Of a stretch of 64,000 nucleotides of DNA, positions 29,101-37,951 are shown piece after piece (the stretch's first letter is position 1; every line of letters begins with the position of its first letter). The notes below the pieces were generated by a model. That model saw only the letters and a program-made list of their open reading frames with translations. It was not told where the DNA came from and made no database searches. Position numbers and translations under genes: made by a program. Location: assembly GCA_001770725.1 (NCBI GenBank), contig MERU01000010.1, positions 62,001-126,000 on the forward strand. The letters are read 5' to 3'. The DNA comes from Burkholderiales bacterium RIFCSPHIGHO2_01_FULL_63_240. Lineage in GTDB: Bacteria; Pseudomonadota; Gammaproteobacteria; Burkholderiales; Burkholderiaceae_C.

Positions 29101-29874
29101 CCACGGCTCGGGCAGCAAAGGCCTGGCCACCTCCAGCCAGTGGGCCAGGTCGACGTCCTGCCAGCGCACGTCCACCTCGCTTTGCAGGCCCGACCGGAAG
29201 GGGTGGGTGCGGCCGGCCACGCGCAGCGCGCTGCCATCGATGTGGGCCTCGAGCAGCGGCTGCACCGTCACGTCGACGTGGCTGGGCAGGCTGCTGACAA
29301 AAGGCACCTCCAGCCGGATGCGGTCGACCCGGTGCGTCTGGTCGAGCACGCGGTCGGCGTAGCGCACCACCCCGTCGCGCAGGCGGATGTTGAGGACCGC
29401 GAAACGCGCAGGGCCGGAGTCGGACTTCGGCTCGGGCGAGGGCTGCTGCAGCTTGTCGAGCAGCGGCGAGAAGTTGAAACGGTCAGCGCTGACGCGCTCG
29501 ATGTCGAGCTCGGGGGCCAGCAGGTCGACCCGCTTGATGACCGAGGCAAAGCGCCACAGCGACTCCAGCGACACCCCGAGGTCGGCCTGCTTGAGCTTGA
29601 GCCAGGGCCGCCCGGTGGGGCCAACGGCCAGGTCGGAGGCGGTCACCTCCAGGCGCCAGGGGGCGATGGCCAGGCCACCCAGGTGCACCGGCGTGCCCAG
29701 GGCCTCGGTCGCGGCGGCTTCGACGCGGGGACGCAGCCAGCCGGGCAGCCAATGCCCCACCAGGCCCGTCCACGTGACCGCGACCAGCGCCGCGCCGATG
29801 ACCAGGCGGGTGGCGGTGCGCAGGCGGCTGCGGGGGGCGGGGTTCGTCGAGGTGGAGCGATCGGCGTCGGACAT
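26113..29874 (-). CDS. DUF748 (AsmA-like) envelope protein
   Basis: A 1253-residue protein with one N-terminal membrane helix (LVIGAALVAVTWTGLVGHW, about 26-45) and a very long, mostly beta-structured periplasmic part, as in AsmA/TamB-like proteins proposed to bridge the periplasm for lipid transport. Family signs: HLGGLAIAPWRLEVTASDL near the start, three DUF748 blocks, and the C-terminal OmpA-like segment VPFQPGVAELGDEARARLDK with LKLEATGWAD. Low-complexity Ala/Ser/Pro linkers separate the blocks. It is the last gene of the run beginning with the molybdenum hydroxylase, 44 bp after the cytidylyltransferase, though a functional link is not evident. Confidence 0.85.
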   Translation of the reverse strand: MSDADRSTSTNPAPRSRLRTATRLVIGAALVAVTWTGLVGHWLPGWLRPRVEAAATEALGTPVHLGGLAIAPWRLEVTASDLAVGPTGRPWLKLKQADLGVSLESLWRFASVIKRVDLLAPELDIERVSADRFNFSPLLDKLQQPSPEPKSDSGPARFAVLNIRLRDGVVRYADRVLDQTHRVDRIRLEVPFVSSLPSHVDVTVQPLLEAHIDGSALRVAGRTHPFRSGLQSEVDVRWQDVDLAHWLEVARPLLPEPWRPLVRGGRLDTDLKVVFEQRPSPAVPLLAVQGRLGVKALDLSLPAVPGAGALDAGWQQLELSGIDLQPLARQATLAKVTIDGVDVKLRPLDAGASGGAASQAPMASAKAIAPSQGASTPPPVASKPEAPWRWSVGQVRIGLRDIDVQTFAAPWPRLTQGLIEVQGLDGGERAQPAKWTLSLRDEHEGQVSAQGQVQVARQAAELDLQVDKWSLPRWLTPVQQSGLLPVTVSQGLLSLHTRVRLNALPTATGQPPALRIEGTKVQVDGAQVLLGMAPGAKAAPTSNPDADQARWQTLTLDGLEADVGLAEAATGLQRLKVAAVTLDALDAAISRDAQGRLLAGLSAPPSAATPPRSTTDAAPPAIAIDLVQCRGCAVRLTDRSVKPAARFALQQTDLSVQGVSQRLDQVLKIDLRTRAQGRGQLGFQGEVRPEPLQLKGQVSVAALDLRALQPYLEPHANVTLAGAAALAQGRLNVDTVRQRGGDVLNVRYQGRLGLQDLRLRDRVNDALLLRWASFTLDRTDLAWRDGAIDADLGFIALKDFYGRVIVNRDGSLNLASVVRRPGDAQATSVTTPQDTGKAVAVASSSASAPQPAAPAATTASTTATSPRLRWQGIHLEKGEVDFTDTFIQPNYSAHLTRLAGDISAVSSAQPEPAKVEVNATLDDSAPVRISGQLHPLGPKLFTDIQGVAKGIELTRLTPYSARYAGYPIEKGTLSVNVHYRVDGGKLQADNQVFLDQLTFGERVESPEATKLPVLLAVSLLKNARGEIDVNLPISGSLDDPQFSVGGIIWRVIVNLLSKAVLAPFSLLAGDDGGELGSVPFQPGVAELGDEARARLDKLADKLKDRPSLKLEATGWADADHDREGLRQAHVEQLMRRAKAKAKGVDVEEVVIEPGERSTWLKAAYQGADIKKPRNLIGMAQSLPDEQMTALLKASAVVDEAALKALADDRANEVKAYLSDRLAPERVRLTASRVGAEGKVDEKSGGSSVRFELR

Positions 29875-29918
29875 GGTTTGGCGGGGGATGGCCTCGAGGC
29901 GAGGCGGCTCAGGGGATG

Positions 29919-30542
29919 TTAGCTGCCCAGGTCGGCTGGTGTGTCGATGTCGATGAGGATGCCCCCATCGTCCACGTCGACCCGGGTGGCCTGGGACCAG
30001 TCCACCCGGTGGCGCGCGCCCTCGTCGCCGGACAGGTCGAACAAGGCGGGCCAGTTCGTGCGGGGCAACAGGCGGGGGTGCCCCGGCTGGCCGGCGTGCC
30101 AGGGCCAGGCGGGCCGACCCTCGCGGCGGAAGGCCTCGATCAGGGCGCGCACGGTCTGCGGCTGCACGGCGGGCATGTCGGCCAGCACCACGAGGGCGGC
30201 GTCGAAGCGGGGCAGGCCTTCATCGGCCACGAGCGAGCGCAGGCCGACGGCCAGCGTGCGGCCCAGCCCCAGGTCGGCATCGGCCACCTCCAGCCACTCA
30301 ACGCCCGTTTCGGCACACAGGGCCTGGCCCCAGGCGTCGCCCTCGCGCAGCAGCACGAGCACGCCGTCACAGGCCTGGCGCTGGGTCTGCAGCACCGCCT
30401 CAAGCAGGCTGCGGCCATCGGGCAGGCAGGCCTGACGCTTGTCGGAGCCAAAGCGGCGGGCGCGGCCGGCGGCCAGCACCAGGGCCACGACCCGAGGAGG
30501 ACGCGAGGGGGGCCCGTGTGGCGAAGTAGGAGGTTCGGACAT
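29919..30542 (-). CDS. MobA-like nucleotidyltransferase (molybdenum cofactor cytidylyltransferase type)
   Basis: A 207-residue enzyme with the N-terminal NTP-binding motif VVALVLAAGRARRFGSDKRQ and the metal-binding LADMPAV. Family members (MocA) transfer CMP to molybdopterin, giving the MCD cofactor used by xanthine-oxidase-family enzymes. The gene follows the molybdenum subunit by 68 bp on the same strand, which supports that role over MobA (GMP transfer). Domain length fits MocA. Confidence 0.85.
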   Translation of the reverse strand: MSEPPTSPHGPPSRPPRVVALVLAAGRARRFGSDKRQACLPDGRSLLEAVLQTQRQACDGVLVLLREGDAWGQALCAETGVEWLEVADADLGLGRTLAVGLRSLVADEGLPRFDAALVVLADMPAVQPQTVRALIEAFRREGRPAWPWHAGQPGHPRLLPRTNWPALFDLSGDEGARHRVDWSQATRVDVDDGGILIDIDTPADLGS

Positions 30543-30610
30543 GCCCCGATCTTGCCTTGCCTGGCGAGCGATGTCAGCCGCCCACCGGCTCCGCGATCAG
30601 CGACCAGCGA

Positions 30611-32950
30611 TCAGGACACCGCCGTGGCTTCGGCCACCACCTTTGGTCGCAAAGGCAGGCTGCGCAGGCGCTCGCCCGTGAGCCCGAACAGTGCATTGGC
30701 CAGGGCCGGCGCCAGCGGCGGCACACCGGGCTCGCCCACGCCACCGGGCGGGTGGGCGCTGGGCACGAGGTGCACGTCGATGCGCGGCGTGCGCGCCAGC
30801 GGCAGCAGCGGCTGGTCGGGAAAGCTGCTTTGCTGCACGCGCCCCTCGGCCACGGTGATCTCGCCATGCAAGGCCGCCGTCAGCGCGAACACGATGCTGC
30901 CCTGCATCTGCGCGACCACGGTGTCGGGGTGCACCACCACGCCGCAGTCGATCACGCAGGTGACGCGGTGCACGCGCACCTCGCCGCCCTCGAACGAGGC
31001 CTCGACCACCTGCGCGCAGATGGAGCCGAAGCTGCCCTGCAGGGCCACGCCCCGCGCGTGCCCGGCCGGCAAGGGCGTGCCCCAGCCCGCGCGGCGCGCG
31101 ACCTCGTCCAGCACCGCGCGGTGCCGGGGCTGCGCGCCCAACCGCGCCAGGCGCCAGGCCACTGGGTCGGCGCCCTCGGCATGGGCCAGCTCGTCGGCAA
31201 AACATTCGGTGAAAAAGGCGTTGTACGAGTGGCCCACGCTGCGCCAGAAACCCACCGGCACGGGCGATTCGAGTTGCAGCTGCTGCACCTTCATGTGCTC
31301 GATGGCATAGGGCACGTCGAAGGCGCCCTCGATCTGGCTCTTGTCGGGCAGCTTGCTCGAGGCCCAGGGCAGCAGGCGCACCGTGGCCATGTTGGTCGGC
31401 GGCTGAGCGGCCACGCGGTTGTGCCAGGCGATGGCCCGCCCCCGCTCGTCCAACGCAGCGCGGAAATCGGCCCAGGCGGCCGGTCGGTAGAAATCGTGCT
31501 GCGTGTCTTCTTCGCGGGTCCACACCATCTTCACCGGGCGCCCATCGGCCTGCATGGCCAGGCGCACGGCCTGCTCGACCATGTCGACCTCCAGCCGGCG
31601 CCCGAAGCCGCCACCCACCAGCGGCAGGTGCAAGGTGACCTGATCGGTCTCGACACCGGCGACCTGCGCTGCCCGCCAGCGCGCCAGCGAGGCCACCTGG
31701 GTGGAGACCCAGAGCTCGACCCGGCCCTCGTGCACACGCGCCGTGCAGTTGATGGGCTCGAGCGCGCCGTGCGACAGGTGCGGCGCGTGGTAACGCGCTT
31801 CGAGCACACGGGGGCCCGGGTCCTCCGCGGCCTGGCTGCTGGCCTGGCTGCCCTTTCGGGCCTGCTCGATGCGACCTTCTGCGTCGCCACGCATGAGGTA
31901 AGGCATGCCGAAGCCATCGCGCAAGGCCTCGTCGGCCGCGCGGGCCAGGTCCTGCGAGGTGTAGGCGTCGTTCGGCGTCGCGGTCCATTGCACCTTCACG
32001 AGTGCACGCGCCTGCTTGGCTCGCCACCAGCTGTCGGCGATCACGGCCACCGCATGCGGGATGCGCACCACCTTCAGGATGCCGCGCTGCTTGAGCGCCT
32101 CGCTGCCATCGAAGGCGGCGACGTCGGCGCCGAACACCGGGGCCTGGATCAAGGACGCGAACACCATGCCGGGCACGCGCACGTCGATGCCGAACACCGC
32201 CGAGCCGTTGACCTTCGCGGGGATGTCCTGGCGCGGCGCTGCACGGCCGATCAAGCGGAACTGCTTGGGGTCTTTGAGGCGCACGTGCTCGGGCGGAGCG
32301 AGCTTGGCGGCGTCCGAGGCGAGTTCGCCATAGCCCAGCTTGCGCTGCCCATCGGGGTGGATGACGCGGCCCGCTTCGGTGCGGCAGGCGCTGGCATCGA
32401 CCTGCCACCGCTGGGCCGCCACCTGCACCAGCATGGCGCGCGCGGTGGCACCGGCCACGCGCAAGGGGCCCCAGGCGTCGCGGATGCTGCTGGAGCCGCC
32501 CGTGGCCTGCAGCGACAGCACGCTGCCCAGGCGTTCCAGCGCGGCCGAGCCGGCGCGCACCAGCCAGCCGTCTTCTTCGACACCAAAGGGCAAGGCGTTG
32601 AGCATCATGGCCTGGTTGGCGTAGATGCGGTCGACCGGTGCGGGCTCGGCGCGCACATCGTCCCAATCGGCGTCGAGCTCTTCGGCCAGCAGCAGGGGCA
32701 AGGCGGTGAACACGCCCTGCCCCATCTCGGCACGGGGCACGGCCACGGTCACGGTGCCGTCGGTGGCGATGCGCACCCAGCCGTTGAGGGCGACGTGACC
32801 TTCGCGAACGGGCAGCACATCGGGGCTGCCCAGGCGGTCTTCGGGCGTGGGGGCGCTGCAGCCGACCAGCAAGCCACCGCCCAGCGCGGCACCGGCCAGC
32901 AGGAAGCGGCGACGGCCAGGGTCCGCCACAACGTGTTGGGCACCCATCAT
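30611..32950 (-). CDS. Molybdenum-binding subunit of an aldehyde/isoquinoline-type dehydrogenase (IorB-like)
   Basis: Catalytic subunit of a xanthine-oxidase-family hydroxylase, 779 residues. It begins [25 protein letters not shown], a Tat-type or twin-Arg-like leader, then VGCSAPTP resembling a lipobox, so it is probably exported or membrane-attached. Signs of the family: [36 protein letters not shown] and, near the end, [20 protein letters not shown] with the catalytic-type Glu. The architecture (no separate FAD subunit, Tat leader) fits IorB/isoquinoline 1-oxidoreductase-like enzymes rather than XdhB; the substrate is unknown. Its ATG overlaps the small-subunit stop by 4 bp (ATGA). Confidence 0.9.
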   Translation of the reverse strand: MMGAQHVVADPGRRRFLLAGAALGGGLLVGCSAPTPEDRLGSPDVLPVREGHVALNGWVRIATDGTVTVAVPRAEMGQGVFTALPLLLAEELDADWDDVRAEPAPVDRIYANQAMMLNALPFGVEEDGWLVRAGSAALERLGSVLSLQATGGSSSIRDAWGPLRVAGATARAMLVQVAAQRWQVDASACRTEAGRVIHPDGQRKLGYGELASDAAKLAPPEHVRLKDPKQFRLIGRAAPRQDIPAKVNGSAVFGIDVRVPGMVFASLIQAPVFGADVAAFDGSEALKQRGILKVVRIPHAVAVIADSWWRAKQARALVKVQWTATPNDAYTSQDLARAADEALRDGFGMPYLMRGDAEGRIEQARKGSQASSQAAEDPGPRVLEARYHAPHLSHGALEPINCTARVHEGRVELWVSTQVASLARWRAAQVAGVETDQVTLHLPLVGGGFGRRLEVDMVEQAVRLAMQADGRPVKMVWTREEDTQHDFYRPAAWADFRAALDERGRAIAWHNRVAAQPPTNMATVRLLPWASSKLPDKSQIEGAFDVPYAIEHMKVQQLQLESPVPVGFWRSVGHSYNAFFTECFADELAHAEGADPVAWRLARLGAQPRHRAVLDEVARRAGWGTPLPAGHARGVALQGSFGSICAQVVEASFEGGEVRVHRVTCVIDCGVVVHPDTVVAQMQGSIVFALTAALHGEITVAEGRVQQSSFPDQPLLPLARTPRIDVHLVPSAHPPGGVGEPGVPPLAPALANALFGLTGERLRSLPLRPKVVAEATAVS

Positions 32951-33420
32951 GCGACCTCCGTCTTCGGTGGCGCGGGCGTCTCGGCCGCGGTGTGGATGGC
33001 GGCGCGCACGCGCACGTAGGTGCCGCAGCGGCACAGGTTGGTCATGGCCGCGTCGATGTCGGCGTCAGTCGGGTGCGGGTTCTGGCGCAGCAGCGACGCC
33101 GCGGCCATCAGCATGCCGCTCTGGCAGTAGCCGCATTGGGGCACCTGGTGCTTGACCCAGGCGGCCTGCAGGCGCTCGAGCACCGCATCGCCTTCGGCCT
33201 CGATGGTCTGCACCGACTGGCCGGCCACCGCCACCACCGGCATCACGCACGAGCGGATGGCCGAGCCCTGCAGGTGCACCGTGCAGGCGCCGCAAGCGCC
33301 CACACCGCAGCCGAACTTCGTGCCGGTGTGGCCAAGTTCATCGCGCAGCACCCACAGCAGGGGCATGTCGGGTTCGACGTCGGCCTGCACGGGGCGGCCA
33401 TTGAGCTGGAACTGGATCAT
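32947..33420 (-). CDS. [2Fe-2S] subunit of the molybdenum hydroxylase (IorA-like)
   Basis: Electron-transfer subunit of 157 residues. The plant-type cluster motif is [15 protein letters not shown] with a fourth Cys near IRSCVMPV; the second cluster is in the helical C-terminal domain ([12 protein letters not shown] and [15 protein letters not shown]). The start ATG (33418-33420) has no ribosome site; a candidate promoter puts the transcript start at or next to it (see the regulatory entry). First gene of the operon, divergent from a TetR regulator. Confidence 0.93.
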   Translation of the reverse strand: MIQFQLNGRPVQADVEPDMPLLWVLRDELGHTGTKFGCGVGACGACTVHLQGSAIRSCVMPVVAVAGQSVQTIEAEGDAVLERLQAAWVKHQVPQCGYCQSGMLMAAASLLRQNPHPTDADIDAAMTNLCRCGTYVRVRAAIHTAAETPAPPKTEVA

Positions 33421-33427
33421 GGTGGAC

Positions 33428-33457
33428 AGCGTACACTTTGCAAGCCGTCGCCGTCAA
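33428..33457 (-). promoter_or_regulatory. Candidate promoter for the molybdenum hydroxylase operon
   Basis: On the minus strand TTGACG (33452-33457) and TACGCT (33428-33433) are 18 bp apart. The transcript would start near 33421, immediately before the ATG at 33420, with no ribosome site, so the mRNA might be leaderless. Inference from consensus matching only. Confidence 0.45.
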
Positions 33458-33463
33458 CCCGGG

Positions 33464-33469
33464 TACATT
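33464..33469 (+). promoter_or_regulatory. -10-like box directly before the TetR start
   Basis: TACATT stands 7 bp before the TetR ATG at 33477 and has no good -35 at 17 bp. GTACA also occurs at 33431 and 33463, 32 bp apart, possibly half-sites for the regulator. No ribosome site precedes the ATG. Confidence 0.3.
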
Positions 33470-33476
33470 CGCCCCC

Positions 33477-34046
33477 ATGTCCTACCCCCGCAAGCTCAGC
33501 CAAGAAGCCATCCTGGAGGTGGCCCTGGCCGTGCTCGAGCGCGAGGGGCCGCAGGCCCTGTCGATGCGCGCGGTAGCCGCCGAGCTGCAGGTCGCGCCCA
33601 ACGCGCTGTACCGCTACTTTCCTGGCAAGGCCGAGCTGGTGGCGGCCCTGGCCGAGGCCGGCAGCCGCATCCTGCTCGATGCGCTGCGCCAGGCCAGCGT
33701 CGGGCAGCCCCCCCTGCTCGCCTTGCGCTCGCTGGCCAAGGCCTACCTCGACTTCGCCCGCTCGCGCCCGGCCCTCTACCAGGTCAAGATGACCGAGGTG
33801 CGCTGCGGCGAACACCCGCCCCCCAGCCACGACACCATCTGGGCCTTCGTGCTGGAGCTGGCGGCCGCCCTGCCCCTGTCCCATGACCCGCGCGACGTGG
33901 GCACGGCACTGTGGGCCAGCCTGCATGGTCTGGTGGAACTCGACCGGCTCAAGCTGCTGGAAGGCCGCGACCCGCAGCACACGCTGGATGTGATGCTGGA
34001 CCTGACCGTCGCCGGACTGGCCGCCAGGGTTCAGACCGGCGCCTGA
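33477..34046 (+). CDS. TetR-family regulator
   Basis: A 189-residue repressor. The N-terminal helix-turn-helix is clear (about 9-55: LSQEAILEVALAVLEREG, LSMRAVAAELQVAPNALYRY, FPGKAELV). The C-terminal ligand domain is variable. It is divergent from, and only 56 bp away from, the molybdenum hydroxylase operon, the usual arrangement for a local repressor. An upstream TTG at 33438 is in frame, but the ATG at 33477 gives the family-typical short N-terminus (MSYPRKL). The last 16 bp overlap the convergent kinase gene. Confidence 0.9.
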   Translation: MSYPRKLSQEAILEVALAVLEREGPQALSMRAVAAELQVAPNALYRYFPGKAELVAALAEAGSRILLDALRQASVGQPPLLALRSLAKAYLDFARSRPALYQVKMTEVRCGEHPPPSHDTIWAFVLELAAALPLSHDPRDVGTALWASLHGLVELDRLKLLEGRDPQHTLDVMLDLTVAGLAARVQTGA

Positions 34047-35599
34047 TCGGGCTGAGGCGGCGACAGCCCCAGCAGGCGCCACAGCGGCAGCCACGACGCC
34101 GGCGCGTCCCAGTGCGACAGCGGCAAGGTGGTGCTCACGTGCATGAGACGAGGCTGCTCGTCTTCGCCAAACGGTTTGGGAAAGGCCGCCAGCTGCTGCA
34201 TCAGCACCCGGCCATCGGCCTCGGAGGCATCGCCCTGGCGAGCGGCCAGGCGCGCCAGCATGACCTCGACCGGCGCCTCACACTGCACCCAGGCCCAGGG
34301 CACCTGCAGGCGCTCGGCCAGCTCACGCACCCGCTCGCGCTGGTCGAGGTGCAAAAAGGTGGCGTCGAGCACGACGCGGTGCCCGGCCCGCAGCAGGCCC
34401 TCCGCCCGATCGAACAGGGCGTCGTAGACCACGTCCCGCGCCTCGGTCGAATAGCCATTCGGCTCGTTGACGTTGTGCAGGCGGTGTCGCTCGACATCCG
34501 AGCGCAGGCGGATGGCGCCCAGCCAGGCCAGCAGGCGCTGCGACACAGCAGACTTGCCGCTGCCCGAGACCCCTTGCATCGCGACCAACACCGGCTGACG
34601 CGGCGACAGCAGCCGGATGGCGCCAGACAGGTAACGCTCGGCCCAGGCATCGCCCTCGGGGCCGCCCGTCAGCCGCGCCACCTTGAGGCGCACCAGCGCG
34701 CGCCAGGCCATGGCCGATGCCAGCAGCGGCACACCCGCGTGGTCGCCCGTGGCGTCGAGGTAGCGCGACAGCGCACGCCAGGCCAGTTGCGGCTGATCGC
34801 GCACCAGCAGGTCCATCAGCACGAAAGCGAGGTCGTTCATGACATCCAGCGTGCGCAAGGGCTCGCAAAAGTCGATGGCATCGAACACCGTCACCTGCCC
34901 TTCGAAGACGCAGACGTTGCCCAGGTGCAGGTCGCCATGGCATTCGCGCACGAAGCCGTCGCTGCGGCGCTGGCGGCACTGGCCGTCCAGCGCCTGCTCG
35001 CGTTCGGCGATGGCGTGCAGCACGCTGTCGACCCGGTCCCATTGCTCGGGGCCATCGCACACCGCGCGCCAGGAGGCGTGGGTTTCGTGCGTGGCGCGAC
35101 GCAGGTCGTCGATCAGGCCGCCGTGCGTGACGTGGCGGGCCTGCGCGTGCATGGCCACGACCTGGTCCACCAATTGGTCGACCCAAGCCTCGGCGACCTT
35201 GGCACCCACGCCCCCACCTGGCGCCAGCAGCCGGTCGAGCGTGGCGGCCGGATCGAAGCGGCGCATGTGCACGGCATGGTCCACGGCCTGACGGTCATCG
35301 GGCAGCACCCACTGGCCGCTGGCGTCAATGCCACGCACGCCCAGGTACAGCGAAGGCGCCGTGCGGCGGTTGAGCCTGACCTCGGTCTCGCAGGCCTGGC
35401 GGCGCGCCTCGCGCCCGCGCTGGTCGACAAAGCCCAGGTCCACCGCCTTCTTGACCTTGAAGGCCTCGGTGGGCGTGACCAGCACCCAGCTCAGGTGGGT
35501 CTCGATGCGCTCGACCCCATGCCCGTGGGCCTGCTCCAGCAGGCGCTGATGCAGGCGCTCGACGAGGCGACGCTGGGCGTCCGGCACGGCCACGCTCAC
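34031..35599 (-). CDS. Fused aminoglycoside-phosphotransferase-like and P-loop kinase protein
   Basis: A 522-residue protein with two parts. The first (about 1-300) resembles APH-type kinases, with ECHGDLHLGNVCVFEGQV (Brenner motif) and VFDAIDFCEP as metal ligand. The second (about 340-510) is a P-loop kinase domain (Walker A GVSGSGKSAVSQ) like zeta-toxin/gluconate-kinase relatives. Bacterial proteins with this pair are annotated as bifunctional aminoglycoside phosphotransferase/ATP-binding proteins; real substrates are unknown and resistance should not be assumed. The start is GTG (35597-35599), overlapping the upstream desaturase stop (GTGA). Confidence 0.85.
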   Translation of the reverse strand: MSVAVPDAQRRLVERLHQRLLEQAHGHGVERIETHLSWVLVTPTEAFKVKKAVDLGFVDQRGREARRQACETEVRLNRRTAPSLYLGVRGIDASGQWVLPDDRQAVDHAVHMRRFDPAATLDRLLAPGGGVGAKVAEAWVDQLVDQVVAMHAQARHVTHGGLIDDLRRATHETHASWRAVCDGPEQWDRVDSVLHAIAEREQALDGQCRQRRSDGFVRECHGDLHLGNVCVFEGQVTVFDAIDFCEPLRTLDVMNDLAFVLMDLLVRDQPQLAWRALSRYLDATGDHAGVPLLASAMAWRALVRLKVARLTGGPEGDAWAERYLSGAIRLLSPRQPVLVAMQGVSGSGKSAVSQRLLAWLGAIRLRSDVERHRLHNVNEPNGYSTEARDVVYDALFDRAEGLLRAGHRVVLDATFLHLDQRERVRELAERLQVPWAWVQCEAPVEVMLARLAARQGDASEADGRVLMQQLAAFPKPFGEDEQPRLMHVSTTLPLSHWDAPASWLPLWRLLGLSPPQPDQAPV

Positions 35600-36498
35600 G
35601 GCTGGGGCACCTCCGTGGCATCGCGATCGGCGAGGCGATCGCCTCGGGGAAGAGGCTGGCCCGGACGCCAGCCGGGCGGCAGCACGATGTAGCCCAGCGC
35701 CTCGCGCAGGCTGCGTGCAGAAGCCAGGTCACGCAGAAGCTCGAACCAGCCCGTGAACCACACCTTCAGCGGGTTGTTGCTCAGGATGGGCTTGACCAGG
35801 CCGTAGCGCGGCTTGATGTCGTCGCGCTCGGGCACGTAGGTGCCGAACAGGCGGTCGAAGATCAGCAGCACGCCGCCGTAGTTGGCGTCGATGTACTGCG
35901 GGTTGGACGCATGGTGCACCCGGTGCGCCGACGGCGTGTTGAGGATGCCCTCCAGCCAGCCCAGCCTGGGCAGCCAGGTGGCGTGGATCCAGAACTGGTA
36001 GAGCAGGTTCACCGTCAGGGCCAGGCCCACGAGCTTGGCGTCAAAGCCCAGCCACACCAGGGGCACGAAGAACACGAAGGTGCCCGTGACCTTGCCGAAG
36101 ATGCCGATGCGCACGGCCGCCGCCAGGTTGAGCTGGTTGGGCGAGTGGTGGATGGAGTGGTTGACCCAGAACCAGCGCATGCGGTGCGAAGCGCGGTGGA
36201 ACCAGTAGTAGCAGAACTCCAGACCAAAAAAGAGCAGCACGAAGGCCTGCCAGCCATCGAGCTGCAGATCGGCCAGGCGGTGCTCCCGCGCCCAGCTGGT
36301 CACCGGCGTGGACAGCGCAAAGGGCACAAACAGGTTGACCAGCAGGCGGGTGACCAGGTCAAGCACCGACATGCCGGTGGCGCCCCAGTCATAGGCACCG
36401 GGGCCATCGCGCCTGGGCAAATACCAGCCTTCCAGCACCGTGATGAGGGCAACGAGGGGGACGACCCCGAAGAGGAGGAATCGATCGACAGCGGTCAT
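35596..36498 (-). CDS. Sterol-desaturase/fatty-acid hydroxylase family membrane protein
   Basis: A 300-residue di-iron membrane enzyme. Hydrophobic segments surround the three His motifs HRASH (about 117), HSIHH (about 130) and HRVHH (about 210), which bind the iron pair. The family hydroxylates or desaturates lipids; members near C-terminal FxxLFGTY (here FDRLFGTY) are often of unknown substrate. ATG at 36496-36498 gives MTAVDRFLLFG with the first helix; an upstream TTG is less likely. Coupled to the kinase gene by a 4-bp overlap. Confidence 0.9.
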   Translation of the reverse strand: MTAVDRFLLFGVVPLVALITVLEGWYLPRRDGPGAYDWGATGMSVLDLVTRLLVNLFVPFALSTPVTSWAREHRLADLQLDGWQAFVLLFFGLEFCYYWFHRASHRMRWFWVNHSIHHSPNQLNLAAAVRIGIFGKVTGTFVFFVPLVWLGFDAKLVGLALTVNLLYQFWIHATWLPRLGWLEGILNTPSAHRVHHASNPQYIDANYGGVLLIFDRLFGTYVPERDDIKPRYGLVKPILSNNPLKVWFTGWFELLRDLASARSLREALGYIVLPPGWRPGQPLPRGDRLADRDATEVPQP

Positions 36499-36588
36499 GA
36501 GGGTTCGGCCGAAAGTGACGTGGGCCCGAACAGCAGCCCGCAAACGGCGCAGTGTGTCACAGCGCTTGCCACCATGTGGGAGCCGCCC

Positions 36589-37518
36589 TCAGTTCGGCGC
36601 GTAGCCCGTCTGCACGGCCAGGCCGACCGTGTCCTGCACGAACCGACGGATGAGCGCGTGGTCAGGCTGCGGCAGCAGGTCCATCGGCGAGCCGAAGGCC
36701 CCTGTGGGTTCGGCGATGAGCGAGCGATGCCCTGCGCCAGCGGCAGCCACCAGCCGATGCTGGGCACCGCAGACGGGGCAATGCAGGTGTTCGCCGGCGT
36801 GGTGCTCGCGCCGCTGCACCATGGTCGGACCGCAGGTGGCGCAAGGCTGCAGCGGCCTGCCCTCGTCGCTGTGACCGATGATGCCCTGGAAGGCACCTTC
36901 ACGCGCCAGGGCCAGGAAATGCCGCCCCAGGAAATCATCGAACTGGCGCCCCAATTGCACCTCGATCGCAGACAGGGCCTCGTCGACACTCATGGCCTCG
37001 CGCCAGGGGCGGCGGGAGGTCATGGCGTCGAAGGCGTCGCACAAGCCCACGATGCGCGCCCCTGTGGGAATGGTCGGGCCACTCAGGCCACGGGGGTAGC
37101 CACGGCCATCCGGGGTCTCGTGGTGCAGCAGCACGATGTCGTGAACCAGCGGCCCGTAGGGGTGACCGGCCAGCAAGCGAGCGCCCATTTCGGGGTGGGT
37201 GCGCATGACCGCATGAGCGGCTTCGCTCAAGGGCTCGCGCTGGCGCAGGATGGCCTCGGGCACAGCCAGCTTGCCCAGGTCGTGCACGAAAGCGGCCAGG
37301 GCCACCTGAGCCCGCTCTTGTGGGGCCATGCCAGCGCGTTCGGCCAGCAACTCGGTGTAGCGGGCCACGCGCCAGAGGTGCCCGCCCGTCCAGGGATCAC
37401 GGGCCTCCACGGCCCAGGCCCATGCCAGCAGGCTGGCGACGATGGCCTCGCGCTGGGTTTCCGGGCGCATGGCCAACGCCGCCGAATCCCGGCGGGTGAA
37501 GAAAGCCATCATGCCCAT
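36589..37518 (-). CDS. HD-GYP phosphodiesterase with C-terminal zinc ribbon
   Basis: Probable cyclic-di-GMP phosphodiesterase of 309 residues. The HD motif VHDLGKL (about 79) and the signature HHETPDGRGYPRGL (HHExxDGxGYP) are complete. C-terminally, CATCG and CPVCG separated by about 20 residues form a probable zinc ribbon, rare in HD-GYP proteins I know. There is no N-terminal receiver domain. AAGGAGGG lies before the ATG at 37516-37518, so it is well expressed. It may lower c-di-GMP to regulate motility. Confidence 0.88.
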   Translation of the reverse strand: MGMMAFFTRRDSAALAMRPETQREAIVASLLAWAWAVEARDPWTGGHLWRVARYTELLAERAGMAPQERAQVALAAFVHDLGKLAVPEAILRQREPLSEAAHAVMRTHPEMGARLLAGHPYGPLVHDIVLLHHETPDGRGYPRGLSGPTIPTGARIVGLCDAFDAMTSRRPWREAMSVDEALSAIEVQLGRQFDDFLGRHFLALAREGAFQGIIGHSDEGRPLQPCATCGPTMVQRREHHAGEHLHCPVCGAQHRLVAAAGAGHRSLIAEPTGAFGSPMDLLPQPDHALIRRFVQDTVGLAVQTGYAPN

Positions 37519-37624
37519 GAACCCTCCTTGTGCACAAAAAGCCGGCGACAGGCTGGGAAACCCACAGCCTACCCCTGCGACGGGCTATCGACAAGCTTCT
37601 CGTGAAACTTGAGGTCGCGCGGCC

Positions 37625-37894
37625 TCAATAGTGCGGCGGAAGCTCGTCGCGCAGGCTGCGGAAAGCCGGTTGCGCCGAATCGGCCTGATCGCGCAGTTGC
37701 AGCAGCTCGCGCACCAGCAGGTCGATCTGCTGCTGCTGGCGCACGATGGTGCGGTTGAGCTCCTCGACCAGGTCTTCGGTGAAGGCGGCCTTGATCTCCA
37801 GCTCGGTCAGGCGCTGATCGACCTGCGCGTCCAGGGACACCGCGGGCGCGGAATGGGGCGGAACTGGGGTGAGGCTCATGGCTGGATTGGACAT
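37625..37894 (-). CDS. slyX: SlyX-family protein
   Basis: A small 89-residue coiled-coil protein, with [33 protein letters not shown] and ending [10 protein letters not shown], both SlyX hallmarks. Its function is unknown. Two ATGs are possible: 37894 (MSNPAMSLT, with GGA just upstream) and 37879. Divergent from the CreA-family gene. Confidence 0.9.
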   Translation of the reverse strand: MSNPAMSLTPVPPHSAPAVSLDAQVDQRLTELEIKAAFTEDLVEELNRTIVRQQQQIDLLVRELLQLRDQADSAQPAFRSLRDELPPHY

Positions 37895-37951
37895 CAAATC
37901 CGGCCGACCGCAACCCGAGGCATGATCTGCCACATCAGGAGGACTCACACC

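Noticed and set aside
34031-35599. Aminoglycoside resistance gene
   Set aside because: The APH-like half is fused to a P-loop kinase in a type of protein common in environmental bacteria; no resistance evidence.
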